Source of the DNA: Scytalidium lignicola
Lineage: Eukaryota; Ascomycota; Leotiomycetes
Direction: 5' to 3'
Assembly: GCA_002812745.2 (NCBI GenBank)
Contig: NCSJ02000480.1
Location: 1-24,848 of the forward strand
DNA: 24,848 bases
Position numbers and translations under genes: made by a program. The notes under the pieces are model-generated. The model was not told the DNA's origin. It did not search any database and worked only from the letters and a program-made list of their open reading frames with translations. Of the stretch, positions 8,509 to 18,121 are shown one piece after another; within the stretch, counting starts at the first letter, position 1, and each line of letters starts with the position of its first letter.

Positions 8509-8947
8509 AGGTTTATTAGACTGGCCGGACCGTTGCATTGGACCGTGGTCTGGTCCGGACAAGACCGTAAGCCACACGGTCTCGTCCGCAAAAAATTAAG
8601 CAAGACCGTGGCCTTACGGTCCGGTCTGGACCAGACCGTAGAACGGTCCCCATTTTTTGAGCCAGACTGGACTACGGTCTGATTTAAATGAAGCGAGACT
8701 GTAATTTGCTAATATTACTTAAATAAGACAAAAATATACTAAATATAGTAACATTTTAGACTACATGGTCTGAGCACAGTCTGAGTACAGTCTGACATTA
8801 ATATACAGTCCCCATTTTTTAAGCCAGACCAGACTGTAGTCTCACAGTCTGGTCTCAAAATTTTCGTACAGTCTACGGTCTGAGCATGGTCCCCACAAAA
8901 CCCACAGTCTGGTCTGGTCTGGACTGATCGGCCAGTCTAAGGTTTAT
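8509..8947. mobile_element. hAT-type MITE, 423 bp, with 8-bp target duplication
   Basis: The element is 8517-8939. Its ends TAGACTGGCCG and CGGCCAGTCTA are perfect 11-bp inverted repeats, and both sides carry the 8-bp duplication AGGTTTAT (8509-8516 and 8940-8947). An 8-bp duplication is the hallmark of hAT transposition. The interior has no transposase. It is packed with subterminal motifs of the type AGACCGT/ACGGTCT and GGTCTGG in both orientations, and holds a roughly 40-bp direct repeat (8643-8684 and 8805-8846, sharing GTCCCCATTTTTT). Such subterminal motifs are known hAT transposase binding sites. The right half has TG/CA where the left half has CG. Confidence 0.85.
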
Positions 8948-9552
8948 ATTAAAAGATGTAAAAGGATAAAGCATTAATATAATGTTATACTTTGTACAAA
9001 ACCTTTAATAACAATTATTTTTGGATTTATGGTTATATATAGGATTTTTATCTTTTATAAATAAAAGCTTAATAGATGAATAAAGTATATATGTTATTAC
9101 AGTAAAAGCTTTTAGAATTAAATAAATATGTAGTTTAAAGATTTAAGAAAGATAATTAACTTGTTTTAATATACTTATTTTGTTTATTCTATTTATAAAA
9201 ATTAAAAAACTCTTATATTTATATTTAATTACTTTTTATATATTAATAAATGTTATATATCTTTAGTAAAATTAATATTGTATATAATTTAAATAATAAC
9301 ATTCTTCTTTTTTCCAAATAACTTTTCTCTTTATTATTTTATCTCTTACTTAAAATATAACTTCATCTGATTAAAAGACTTTTAATTATTCTAAATACTA
9401 AAATATATAAGTTATAGCCTATAATATTCATCTTAAAACTTATTAAGTTATAATATAAAGCTTTTAACAAGTAATATATCAATAATATCCTCTTTGTTTT
9501 ATATATGTTATTAATGTCTTTAATATACAATCAAGATTTAATTTATCTTGTA
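8948..9552. other. very AT-rich tract, no gene seen
   Basis: Over 80 % A+T by eye with dense TA dinucleotides. No protein family, RNA gene or clear repeat boundary is readable. Probably heavily mutated transposon sequence. Confidence 0.6.
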
Positions 9553-9894
9553 TGTTATAAAACTATGCTATTTAAGTCATTGAATAATAAGGGTAAAGTA
9601 GATGTTCAAGGACAGTGAAAACAAGAAACACTTAAGCAAGTAATTAAGTCAAAGGTAAGATTTAATAATGTATTTAAGTTAAACATAAAGAGTTTACTCT
9701 TATATTCTTATAGTATACTTATATAAATAATAAAATATAACTAAATCCTTTAAAGTTCTTAAAGTCTTCTGAAGTCCTTTAAAGATCTTAAGACTTTATT
9801 ATATAACTCTTAATTATTAAGTTCTTTATATACACCTTTTGTATATTAAGCCTTAGGCTTATACTAATTAGCTTATTAGGTAAAATCCATAACA
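9553..9894 (-). repeat. gypsy LTR, reverse orientation
   Basis: Read on the minus strand, it shares TGTCCTTGAACATCTAC near one end and the AAGCCTTAGGCTTA block near the other with the LTRs of the 10918-18080 element, and it is bounded by TGTTA/TAACA. Length 342 bp against 353 and 358. No matching 5-bp duplication is seen outside (TTGTA, TTATC). Confidence 0.8.
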
Positions 9895-9919
9895 TTATCC
9901 NTTTTTTTATACTAATGTT

Positions 9920-10317
9920 ATCTTAATGCTTAACTCATTATTATGAATTATCTTGTTTCTTTATTAATCCTTTCNTTTTTTTCAACATATCCTTAAAGTA
10001 TTCTTATCCNTTTTTTTCCTTCTGATTTTAAGAGAAAGAAAAGAGAAAGAGTTAATCTTGCCTTGATTATTAAGGACATTGGTAATAGTATAAATCCTTG
10101 TTCTTATTATTCTAAGGAGAATTGAAAGTATATTATAAACCTTTTAAAGTTCTCTTAGTATTTTGAGTACATATATACAAAATGTTCTTATAATATAGTT
10201 TTTGATTTTTAAGATAAAAACATTTTATATTCTTAAGACTAAGAATCTTTAAAAAAATCTATAAACAGATTATAAGTAGAAGAAAAAGAAGTTATTCATA
10301 TAGAATAAAGTAATTTT
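9920..10317 (+). pseudogene. decayed cysteine-rich antisense ORF of the reversed gypsy
   Basis: The plus strand here is antisense to the reversed retrotransposon. From about 10030 one frame reads KRKKRERVNLALIIKDIG, then NPCSYYSKEN, a stop, KYIINLLKFS, a stop, YFEYIYTKCSYN. The Tyr codons (TAT) sit where a Cys ladder would be expected, as TGT-to-TAT transitions give. The pattern [C/Y]-x9-[C/Y]-x-E-[C/Y] parallels the antisense ORF at 17145-17699 in the other gypsy copy. Function is unknown; a small basic and cysteine-rich protein is all that can be said. Integrase sequence follows directly at 10318. Confidence 0.5.
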
Positions 10318-10917
10318 AATTAATTCATATAGTATACTATTATATAACATTTCTGCCATTAACAAGTAATTAACTTAATTGTCTTGATTATAATTGACAT
10401 AACATTTTAGATATTCTTTTAATTATATGTTCAAATGTTTTGTTTGTTTATCAGTTTGTAAATATTATACTGTTGATAATTTCCTTTGAACTNTTATTCT
10501 TATTGTTAATATTTCNTAAAACTTAAATATAAATCTTATATCTTTATTAAAGATTATTTGTTTTAATACTTCTTATTAAGATATTATTCTTTATAAGAAT
10601 ATATTAACTACCTTTTTTATTCTTTAAGTTTTCTTAAACAATTCAAAGATTATAAACTTGGTATAATATTCAGTTATCATAAAGATAAAGTTATACTTGA
10701 CCTTTATTATATAATCTATAAAAACTAATAATTTTATGATAAAATCTTATTTGATTAGTTTTTATAAATTGTCAAGTATTTATATAAGATATAATTATCT
10801 TTAAAACTTCTTTTTTAAATTCTTAACCTTCTTATAAATTTTGTATTCTATGATTACTTTCTTAACTATTAATTGTAATTTTATGATGAAATAATCTTTA
10901 TTGATTTAATAATAACA
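10318..10917 (-). pseudogene. gypsy integrase fragment (second copy)
   Basis: The reverse complement aligns base for base, apart from transitions and a few indels, with 15890-16455 of the neighbouring gypsy. It includes the sequence coding for the DFIIKLLVSIDYMIKV block and the SDRNTRF region. It has two Ns (10493, 10516) and many stops. It ends at the zinc-binding region, where the next LTR begins. Confidence 0.75.
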
Positions 10918-11270
10918 TATTACAGGTTTTACTTAACAAGCTGATTGGTGTAAGCCTGAGGCTCGATACACAGCAGAGTGTATATAGAGAACCTAGCAAT
11001 CATGTGACTAAGACCCAAGGGACCTAGGGAGGTCCAAGGGGTCCATGGACCTGGGGGACCTAAGGAGGTCCAAAGAGTCTAGTTGGATTCATTATCTATA
11101 TAAGCACACTGTAAGAACATGAGAGTAGACTTCTCATGTTCAACTTAAATATATTATTAAACCTTACCTTGGACTTAGTCACTTGCTTATATATCACATG
11201 TTTCCGTTGTCCTTGAACATCTACCTTACCCTTGGCTATCCAGTGACCTGGATAGTGTAGTTTTATAACA
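10918..11270 (+). repeat. gypsy 5' LTR
   Basis: It matches 17723-18080 along its length, with mostly transition differences. It begins TATTACAGG (TGTTATAAG in the other LTR) and ends TTTTATAACA. It contains repeated GGTCC/GGACC motifs near 11018-11080 and a TATA box at 11097-11104. Confidence 0.88.
11097..11104 (+). promoter_or_regulatory. TATA box of the gypsy 5' LTR
   Basis: TATATAAG occurs in the same context in both LTRs (17908-17915 in the 3' LTR). Confidence 0.6.
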
Positions 11271-11291
11271 TTTTGAACACTACTTATCTTG

Positions 11292-12630
11292 ATGAATCAG
11301 GATTAAGAAACAAGTATACCAGTAGATAACAACAACAAACAATAACTTGAAGAAGGTTCTGAAGAAGGCTCTGAAGAAGAATCAGAAGAGGGATTTGAGG
11401 AAGTATCTGAGGAAAGTTCAAAAGATAGCTCTAAAGAAGACTAAGATGAGAACCAGGTTATCAAGGAAACTAACATCCAAGAAAGAGTATTAGAAGAAGT
11501 TGTTATACTGTCAAAGCAACTTACTAGGTCAATAAAAANGATTAATTATTAAAGAATTGTTAAGAGTTGCAAAGAAGAAGTTAATACCTTTATTACTTAA
11601 ACTTAACCTAGAACCAGTCTAAGTACCAAGAGCTCCAAGCCTAGACCTTGATCTAGACTTTAAACTAGAGAGTAACATTAAGTAAACTCTGATGATGACC
11701 CTTAGAGAAGTCAAAATCACTAGACTAGATCTGTTCTATAAGGACAAAAAGAAGTTAAAAGTTTACCTTGTTCAGACAAGAACTTATTTAATGTTAAATG
11801 ATTACTTACTACCTGGAGATATGTATAAGATTCTATGAGTATCCACATACTTAAGAGAAGTAGCTAAAACTTAGTTTTAACCCTTTAAGAATGAATAGTT
11901 CATTATAAACAAAGGGATAACAAACCAAGGAGTAAGAAACATCTTTAAAAGTTAGGAAAATTACACCAAAGAACTCAAATGATTATATGAAGATGTTGAT
12001 AAGAAAAAGAATACTAAAAGATAATTAACTTATCTTAGGTAAACCAAAAGCCTTAGTAAATATACAATGCTTTATTGCTAGTATATAGTATTGGTCAACT
12101 GAGGAGAAGAGGCATATATATACTAGTATAAGACCAGATTAAAGGATTCTATCAAAGAAGAATTGTATTAACAACTTACAATCATTACATTTAACATTCT
12201 TATTGACTTATCCATCAAAATCAAGAATGAACAATACAAGATAATCTTGGACAAAAAGGGTAGATTATACTTCAATCAGAGAAAGACTAATAACAAGAAG
12301 GATCATGAAGACCTTATAAAGTTAAATGCTATGAAGAAAGGAAAAACCTTTAAAGGAAAAGGAAAAAAACACTTTAGAAGAAAAAGCAAAAAGAGAAATT
12401 CCTTTAGAATCTCTTTTAAAGAACTTGATAATAGAAGAAAGAATAAATTATGTTTTAAGTATGGACTTTCTAAGTATATAACAAATACTCATAAGAAAGA
12501 CATTAAGTTAAGCTTATCAGTTAAAGTTGAAGTTATGAGAATTCTAAGAATCATAAATATCTTATCAGAGTCTTCAGAAGAGGAAAGCTTGAATGAAGAA
12601 AGGAACTTCTCAGAAGAGGAAGAGGAATGA
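11292..12630 (+). pseudogene. gypsy Gag
   Basis: From the ATG at 11292 the frame gives a short Asn/Gln-rich start, then an acidic repeat (EEGSEEGSEEESEEGFEE) common at the N-terminus of fungal gypsy Gags. After the N at 11539 the frame moves by one, and MMTLREVKITRLDLFY with VSTYLREVAKT begins the capsid-like domain. The 127-codon open stretch at its end holds a basic segment, a decayed zinc knuckle (LCFKYGLSKYITNTHKK, with Tyr at a Cys position and at a likely His position) and an acidic tail to the TGA at 12628-12630. About ten stops lie in between, mainly at TAA/TAG where Gln or Trp is likely. Confidence 0.75.
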
Positions 12631-13539
12631 CAGAATTTGATAATCATACTAGAAATCACTGTTAGAATTGATGTAGACAAAATGGTAATGGTAAGGATAT
12701 TTAAAACAAACTCTATACTTATGATAAGAACTCAACATAAGAGACAACCTTGAGATAATGACCAAATCAAAGACTAAGGCAGATAAAGATCAATTCCAAG
12801 AGTTAGTAGAATTTGAATGATTATGCTAATGGATTTTAAAGTAATATTAATAGAACAATATCTTGTTTCTGGAGAATTATTAGTTTTAAAATATTATCTT
12901 ATGATTAGTATAAGAAGACTAAGAGGATAGGAGATCTTAGACAAAAGCTAGCTTTTTAAAACTGTATAATAAGAAGAAACAACTGTTAAAGCATATGAAC
13001 TTGATATTGAAGATCTTACTCTTGTTTATAAGATTAACCTCTAGAGTATCATCATAAAGAAGAGATTGTACAAGTTCCTCTTGTTAGTAAAAAGAACTTA
13101 AATCCAAGATAATTTTGATCAGATGCTTAAGAATGTCTGGATAGTAATTGAAGAAGAGATAAGTTATATTATATAAGGAAGATACAACATACAATATAAA
13201 ANGACTTCTAATAATAACTTATTAACAAGACTAAGCAGAAGTAAAAACATAGTACAAAGAAATCTAAAGTTTAAGAAAATTAGTAGAACAATTGCCTGAA
13301 GCTGAACAATACCATGTTCAACAAGAACAAAGGAAACTAGTTGAAGTTGTTATTAAACCAGTTAACTAGGATGTAAAAGCATTACTTACAATTAATAAAC
13401 TAAAAAAAAGAATCATTACCTTTAGAACTACTTATTGTGTTACCAAGAGAAGATAAACTACTACAAAGAATTGATGAATAGTTCAACTAGGAAGTAATAA
13501 CATATCCTTTGAATTCTATAGAAAGAATTCTTGTAATAA
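12631..13539 (+). other. gag-protease spacer, no domain recognised
   Basis: AT-rich, many stops, one N in an A run (13202) where the reading frame changes between gag and protease. Nothing specific is identified. Confidence 0.45.
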
Positions 13540-14110
13540 GTAATGTTTTTATTACTAAGATAAAAGAATACCTTGAAAATGAGATAATAAAATAAGTACA
13601 AAATACATATACATTCATAAATGACAAAAGCCTAGATAGACTAAGGTTGAGGAATCTTATTATAAAGTGAACAACATTATTTAAAGAACTTCAAGAAAAT
13701 GCTAAAGATTTGGAAATTGCTAATAACATTTCAGTCGACAATGTCAAAAACATTAATCTTTACTCTATGAACAATAGAAGTTCATTATACATAAATATAA
13801 AACTATGTAAAAAGCTAATAAGAGCCTTGATTGATTCAAGAGCTAAAAAGAACTTTATCAGTAAACAAGTTATAAAACAACTTGGACTTAACATAAGAGT
13901 CAAGGACAACAGTTATCTAATATTATTAACAAACAGTATTAAAGTTCAAAAGTATGTTAATATTCAAACTCAGAACTTAGATATAAGGTATAGTAGAAGC
14001 TATTAGGAGAAGATATCTTTTAATGTTATAAGGTTAAGAACATATCAAGTTATATTAGGAATTAAATGGATAAAGAAGTATAATCCAATAATTGATTAAA
14101 GAATGAGTAT
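13540..14110 (+). pseudogene. gypsy aspartic protease
   Basis: Within the open stretch 13710-14006 is RALIDSRAKKNFISKQVIKQ, the protease active-site block. Asp-Ser-Gly has become Asp-Ser-Arg by one G-to-A transition. Downstream, QVILGIKWIKKYNPIID is the usual C-terminal protease block (VLG-W-KKHNP type), followed by a TAA. The reading continues in the same frame toward RT. Confidence 0.8.
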
Positions 14111-14229
14111 GATTACCTTCTTAGAAGAAATTGTGTTTTTAGAAGTTGTCTATGTCAACGAAATTATAAAACATATTCTTGAAGAATATCATGAATAACT
14201 AGAGTTATTCATAAAAAGACCTGATGATT

Positions 14230-14960
14230 CAGCTTTACCTGAGTATAAACCATAAGATTATAAGATAAAGCTTAAAGAGAAGTTCAAACTAGCTTATGAA
14301 TCAATTTATCAAATAATTCTTACTAAGGATAAGATGACAAAGAAATGATTATTTAAGAGAATAGTGCTTAGAAATTTATACAGAGAAGGTTATAATAAAA
14401 CTAAAACATTATTATATTATGCGAAAAAANGAAGATAACTTGTTAGGATAACCTTGTAATGATTACAAACACTTGAATAATAGAACTAAGAAAGACTAAT
14501 ACCCTTTATTATTGATAAATTCAATAATAAACAAGCTGAAAGGAGTTGTTATATTCATTAAGCTAGACCTATGATCAACATTTAATCTAGTTCAGATTAA
14601 AAGAGATAACAAATAAAAAGCTATTATTCGAACAAAATACAGATTATTTAAGTTATTAGTTATAACATTTAGTATAACCAATGCTCTAACAACATAATAA
14701 AGAATAATAGATTAGATATTAGAAAAATATTTAGAGAAATTCATGATAATATATCTTGATAATATAATTATATACTTGAAGAGTATNAAAGAATATANAN
14801 AGNATGTTAAGCTTGTTCTACAAGTGTTATAAGAGGTAAGATTATGTTGTAAACTAGTAAAATGCAAATTTTATAAAGAATAAGTTTAGTTTTTAGGACA
14901 TTGTATTTCTGGAGAAAGGATANAAACCCTTGATNATAAGATTTAGTCAATNAAGGAATA
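14230..14960 (+). pseudogene. gypsy reverse transcriptase
   Basis: Readable blocks in order: PCNDYKHLNNRTKKD, NSIINKLKGVVIFIKLDL, FKLLVITFSITNALTT, IIYLDNIIIYLKS (the YLDD box with the second Asp changed to Asn) and FLGHCISGER. The frame changes once, at the N in an A run at 14430. Changes from the family pattern are transitions, and the lost Asp would kill polymerase activity. Confidence 0.88.
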
Positions 14961-15600
14961 NGAANTACTTAAGANTGTTAAGNAATTATANAGTTTCTTA
15001 AGGTTAGCCAACTATTACNANAGATTTNTAAAAGACTATTCTAAGATCTTNANANTANTGACTAAACTTACAAANAAGGATTAAGNNTATNAATGGAATA
15101 ANANTNTGAANNAAGTATTCTAAAGTATTAAGGATGCCTTTGTGAAAGGAGATTTCTTAGGAATCTTNGATCTAGANAAAGGAATAAGAATTGAAATTGA
15201 TGCNTTNGATATGGTATTAAGAGTTATGTTATTATAATCATANNAGANTNGTAAANNANATTANNNAGTACTATTAGCATTTTGGTCAAGAAAGTTGAAT
15301 ACTACNAAAAGAAATTACCAAACATCAAATAAGNAAATATTAGCCATCATAAAAGCTTTAAAGCATTAGAGAGTATATATTGTTAGATTTAACAAAACAG
15401 TTAATATACTTTTAAATTATTATAACTTCTAGTACTTTATNACAANNAAGTANTTNAATACAAGGCAAGTGTAATAAGTAAAGAAATTATCCAAGTATGA
15501 TTTTAAGATTACTTATATTAAAGGCAAAAACAATAAAAGAGCAAATACTCTAAGTTGGAAACCTAAGTACTTAGCCAAAGAGAAAGAGAAAAGTGAACTT
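14961..15600 (+). pseudogene. gypsy RNase H and RT connection
   Basis: SFLRLANYY and KDYSKI mark the connection. FWSRKLNTT, NYQTSNK, ILAIIKALKH and VNILLNYYNF follow the fungal gypsy RNase H pattern (HYNYSDKELLAI and LTDHKNL positions altered). KITYIKGKNNKRANTLS closes the domain, with Asn for Asp in the usual N-A-D-x-L-S motif. There are many Ns between 14786 and 15460. Confidence 0.8.
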
Positions 15601-15779
15601 ATATTAAGAAAAGATGAAAGTAGATTCTTAGTATACAATAGAGAACAACTTATGGTTATTATAGTAATAACAGACAAACACTAAGTTAATCAGATTAGTA
15701 AAGTAATTGAAAAGAAGAAAGAGGAAAACATTTTACTAGACATGATCAAAGATAAGTAAGNAAAAAATCGAAAACATCT

Positions 15780-16660
15780 AGTATAAGAACAAAAAAGTTG
15801 TATATACTAACGAAACTAATAAAAGAGTTTGTTAAGGAATAACATAGTCTATTATACAATGGACATATAAGGGTAACTTGATGTTATCATCAAATTAATA
15901 AGGATTACTTTATTATGAAATTATAATTAGTAGTTAAGAAAATAATTGCAGAATATAAAATTTATAAGAAGGCTAAGAATCTAAGAAGGAAGCCTTGAGG
16001 ACAATTATACCTTATACAAATACCTGATAATTTATAAGAACTAATCAGATAAGATTTTATTATAAAACTATTAGTTTCCATAGATTATATGATAAAGGTT
16101 AAGTATAACTTTATCTTTGTAGTAATTGAACATCATACCAATTTTACAATATTTAAACTGTTCAAGGAGACTTAAAAAATAGAAGAGATAACTAATATAT
16201 TCTTATGAAGAATAATGTCTTAATAAGGATTACTAAAACAAATTATCTCTGATAGAAATACTAGATTTATATCTAAGTTTTAGGAAACAATAACAACAAG
16301 AATAAGAGTCAAGAGGAAATTGTTAACAGTATAGTATTCATAGACCAACAAGAAAATAGAGTATTTGAACAAATAGTTAAAAGGTTACTTAAGATGTTAT
16401 ATTAATTATAATCAAGATAATTGAGTTAATTATTTGTTGATAACAAAGATAGTATATAATAGTATATTATATGAATTAACCAGAATTATTCTGTTTTATG
16501 TGAATTACAGATGTGAATCAGAAGGGTTCTATACTAGACTAGAATTAAAATCCACAAGTGAATTAGCAGAGATCCATGCAAAGTAAATGGAAGAAATGCA
16601 AGAAAAGATTAAGNAACTCATTTTAATATACTAAAGAAAGAATGAAAAAGTATTATAATT
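15780..16660 (+). pseudogene. gypsy integrase (zinc-binding and catalytic domains)
   Basis: NGHIRVT then CYHQINKDYFIMKL is the HHCC region. It is followed by KIYKKAKNLRRKP, DFIIKLLVSIDYMIKVKYNF, TIFKLFKET and IISDRNTRFISKF (catalytic Asp of SDRDTRF changed to Asn). YLRCYINYNQDN, KIVYNSILYE and TSELAEIHAK mark the C-terminal part of the core. Frames switch at the N bases 15761 and 16614. About 25 stops occur, the majority TAA/TAG. Confidence 0.87.
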
Positions 16661-17120
16661 ATAGATGTTTAATAGAACTAACGTATAAAAAAAGGGAATN
16701 AAAGNTTTATCTTCTTNAAAAAAAACATTAAAATAACAAGACCAAGTGATAAACTAGACTAGGTAAAGATAAGACTATACAAAATTGAAGAAGTTTATAG
16801 ACTTTTAATATATAAATTAAAATTATTAGTAATAGTTAAGATATATCCTGTTTTTTATATTTTACTTCTTGAACTAACATTAGAAAATGCTTAAATGTTA
16901 ATGTTAGAAGAAGTTAATCTAGAAAGAGAATATGAAGTTAAGAGAATCATTAGTCATAAGATGTATTATAAGAAATTACAATACTTAGTTAAATAAATAG
17001 GATATTCAGAAAGTGAGAATGGATAAGAATTTACTTTTAATCTCATGAGCTATGAGGAGTTATTAAAGGTATATTACCAAGTTTATCCTAGAATAGATTT
17101 CCAGACAATGGAATTGTAAG
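16661..17120 (+). pseudogene. integrase C-terminal region and chromodomain
   Basis: After the N at 16717 the frame reads RPSDKLD, then YPVFYILLLELTLENA (the PVFHISLLEP position). EYEVKRIISHKMYYKKLQYL followed by VK-stop-IGYSESENG (16928-17030) has the chromodomain layout Y-V-E-x-I-L...Y-L-V-K-W-x-G-Y...N-T-W-E, with stops at the two Trp positions. A chromodomain fused to integrase defines chromoviruses and directs insertion to heterochromatin in this group. The frame ends at TAA near 17117. Confidence 0.82.
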
Positions 17121-17144
17121 ATCAGAAAAGAAGAAGTTAACAAC

Positions 17145-17699
17145 AGAAAAAGAAGCCTTGCCTAGGTTGGCAGAATGTAACTCTTTAGACAACTTTTCTT
17201 GCCTTTCTTTCTCTTTTACAACATCAAGTTCGTCTAAAGTTTTCAGACTATAACAGAACATTTCCTAGGTGTACTTCTTCAAGAAGGACTGTTACTTCTT
17301 CAGACAGGCTAAGCAGGCTATTGTCTTTAAAAGGACTTCATTGGTTTTTTCCTCCTCTTTTGTAAGCTGGTTATACTCATGCTTGTATACAAGGAAAGAC
17401 GAGGAAATAGCTCCTTTGCTGTCATAAGATTACTTACAACAAGAGTACTCATTACAATGGTTGGAGTTAGGACTTATCTTACAGACGAAATCATTCTACT
17501 TATAAAATGAATAAGGTATTACTTCAAAACTGTATTCATTAATATAGTCATCTAAGGCTGTTTACTCTTGATATTTTCGTGATCTTGTTCTTTCTTCTGT
17601 GCTACTTTTAGAACATTGTCGTTTGGGTGGTATATTAGAAAGGAAAGAGGAATTGCTGAACAAGAGATTGTTCGAGGATAATGTTTTAGTGTCAGGACA
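17145..17699 (-). pseudogene. antisense cysteine-rich ORF between pol and the 3' LTR
   Basis: Reading the minus strand from 17699 to about 17145, one frame stays unshifted over 180 codons with only five stops. Blocks in order: a Ser/Asn-rich start, PPKRQCSKSSTEERTRSRKY (basic), LDDYINEYSFEVIPYSFY, NDFVCKISPNSNHCNEYSCC, SYDSKGAISSSFLVYKHEYN, then a charged probable coiled coil (LTKEEEKTNEVLLK...) and LDELDVVKEKERQEKLSKE. The Cys pattern C-x8-C-x-E-[C/Y], basic N-terminus and coiled-coil tail parallel the antisense ORF of the reversed gypsy at 9920-10317. The sense strand has no credible coding here, since pol ends near 17117. Similar antisense ORFs near the 3' LTR are known from some plant Ty3/gypsy elements; from memory, comparable small Cys-rich hypothetical proteins occur in fungal annotations. 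Function unknown. Confidence 0.6.
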
Positions 17700-17708
17700 A
17701 CGTTAAGC

Positions 17709-17722
17709 AAGAAAGGGGATAA
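17709..17722 (+). promoter_or_regulatory. polypurine tract of the gypsy element
   Basis: AAGAAAGGGGATAA lies immediately before the TGTTA start of the 3' LTR and would prime plus-strand DNA synthesis. Confidence 0.7.
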
Positions 17723-18080
17723 TGTTATAAGTTTTACTGTAATATGCTAATTAGTGTAAGCCTAAGGCTTAGTATAAATACATTGTACAAGAGAACCTAA
17801 CAATTAAACAGTCACATGATAAGGACTTAAGACCTAGGGGGTTTAGAGTTTGTAGGCTTAGGACTTGGGGACTTGAGGGTTTAGGGGTCCAATAGTATTT
17901 CATTATCTATATAAGTATACTGTAGGAATATAAGAGTAGACTCCTCATGTTCAACTTAAATACATTACTGTGTTCAGCCTTTGACCTAACAACTTACTTG
18001 TATGTTATACATTTCCGTTGTCCTTGAACATCTACCTTACCCTTGTTATCCAATGACCTAGATAGCGTAGTTTTGTAACA
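17723..18080 (+). repeat. gypsy 3' LTR
   Basis: It starts TGTTATAAGTTTTAC and ends TTTTGTAACA, 358 bp, matching 10918-11270. It shares TTCCGTTGTCCTTGAACATC with the other LTR. The GGTCC motif block seen in the 5' LTR is largely converted to GGTTT/GACTT here. Confidence 0.88.
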
Positions 18081-18121
18081 AGAAGCCTCTTCAAGGTAAA
18101 GACTAATTAAAGTATTATTTT

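Larger units (their letters stand above)
9553..10917 (-). mobile_element. reversed, deleted Ty3/gypsy fragment (3' LTR, antisense ORF, integrase piece)
   Basis: Reverse-complementing this stretch gives sequence that follows the gypsy element at 10918-18080. The LTR at 9553-9894 matches its LTR at both ends, and the bases after it match the region just before its 3' LTR. Bases 10318-10917 match its integrase (about 16455 back to 15890). The part coding for the integrase tail and chromodomain (about 570 bp in the other copy) is missing at about 10318. The fragment stops exactly at the start of the next element's 5' LTR. Confidence 0.8.
10918..18080 (+). mobile_element. Ty3/gypsy chromovirus, full length (7.16 kb), heavily RIP-mutated
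   Basis: Two LTRs (10918-11270, 17723-18080) enclose gag, protease, RT, RNase H, integrase and chromodomain, in the gypsy order, all on the plus strand. A purine tract (AAGAAAGGGGATAA, 17709-17722) precedes the 3' LTR. Stops are very frequent and catalytic residues are changed by transitions. The apparent frameshifts fall at N bases beside homopolymers (11539, 13202, 14430, 15761, 16614, 16717), so they may be sequence errors. Left flank TAACA and right flank AGAAG do not match as a 5-bp target duplication, which suggests recombination with another copy. Confidence 0.9.

Noticed and set aside
8404..8682. 92-codon plus-strand frame crossing into the hAT-type MITE
   Set aside because: It crosses the 8-bp duplication and terminal repeat, so it is a chance fusion of flank and MITE.
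12489..12680. 63-codon minus-strand frame in gypsy gag
   Set aside because: It is the mirror of the Glu/Ser-rich Gag tail, which reads as Ser/Leu on the other strand; no independent motif.
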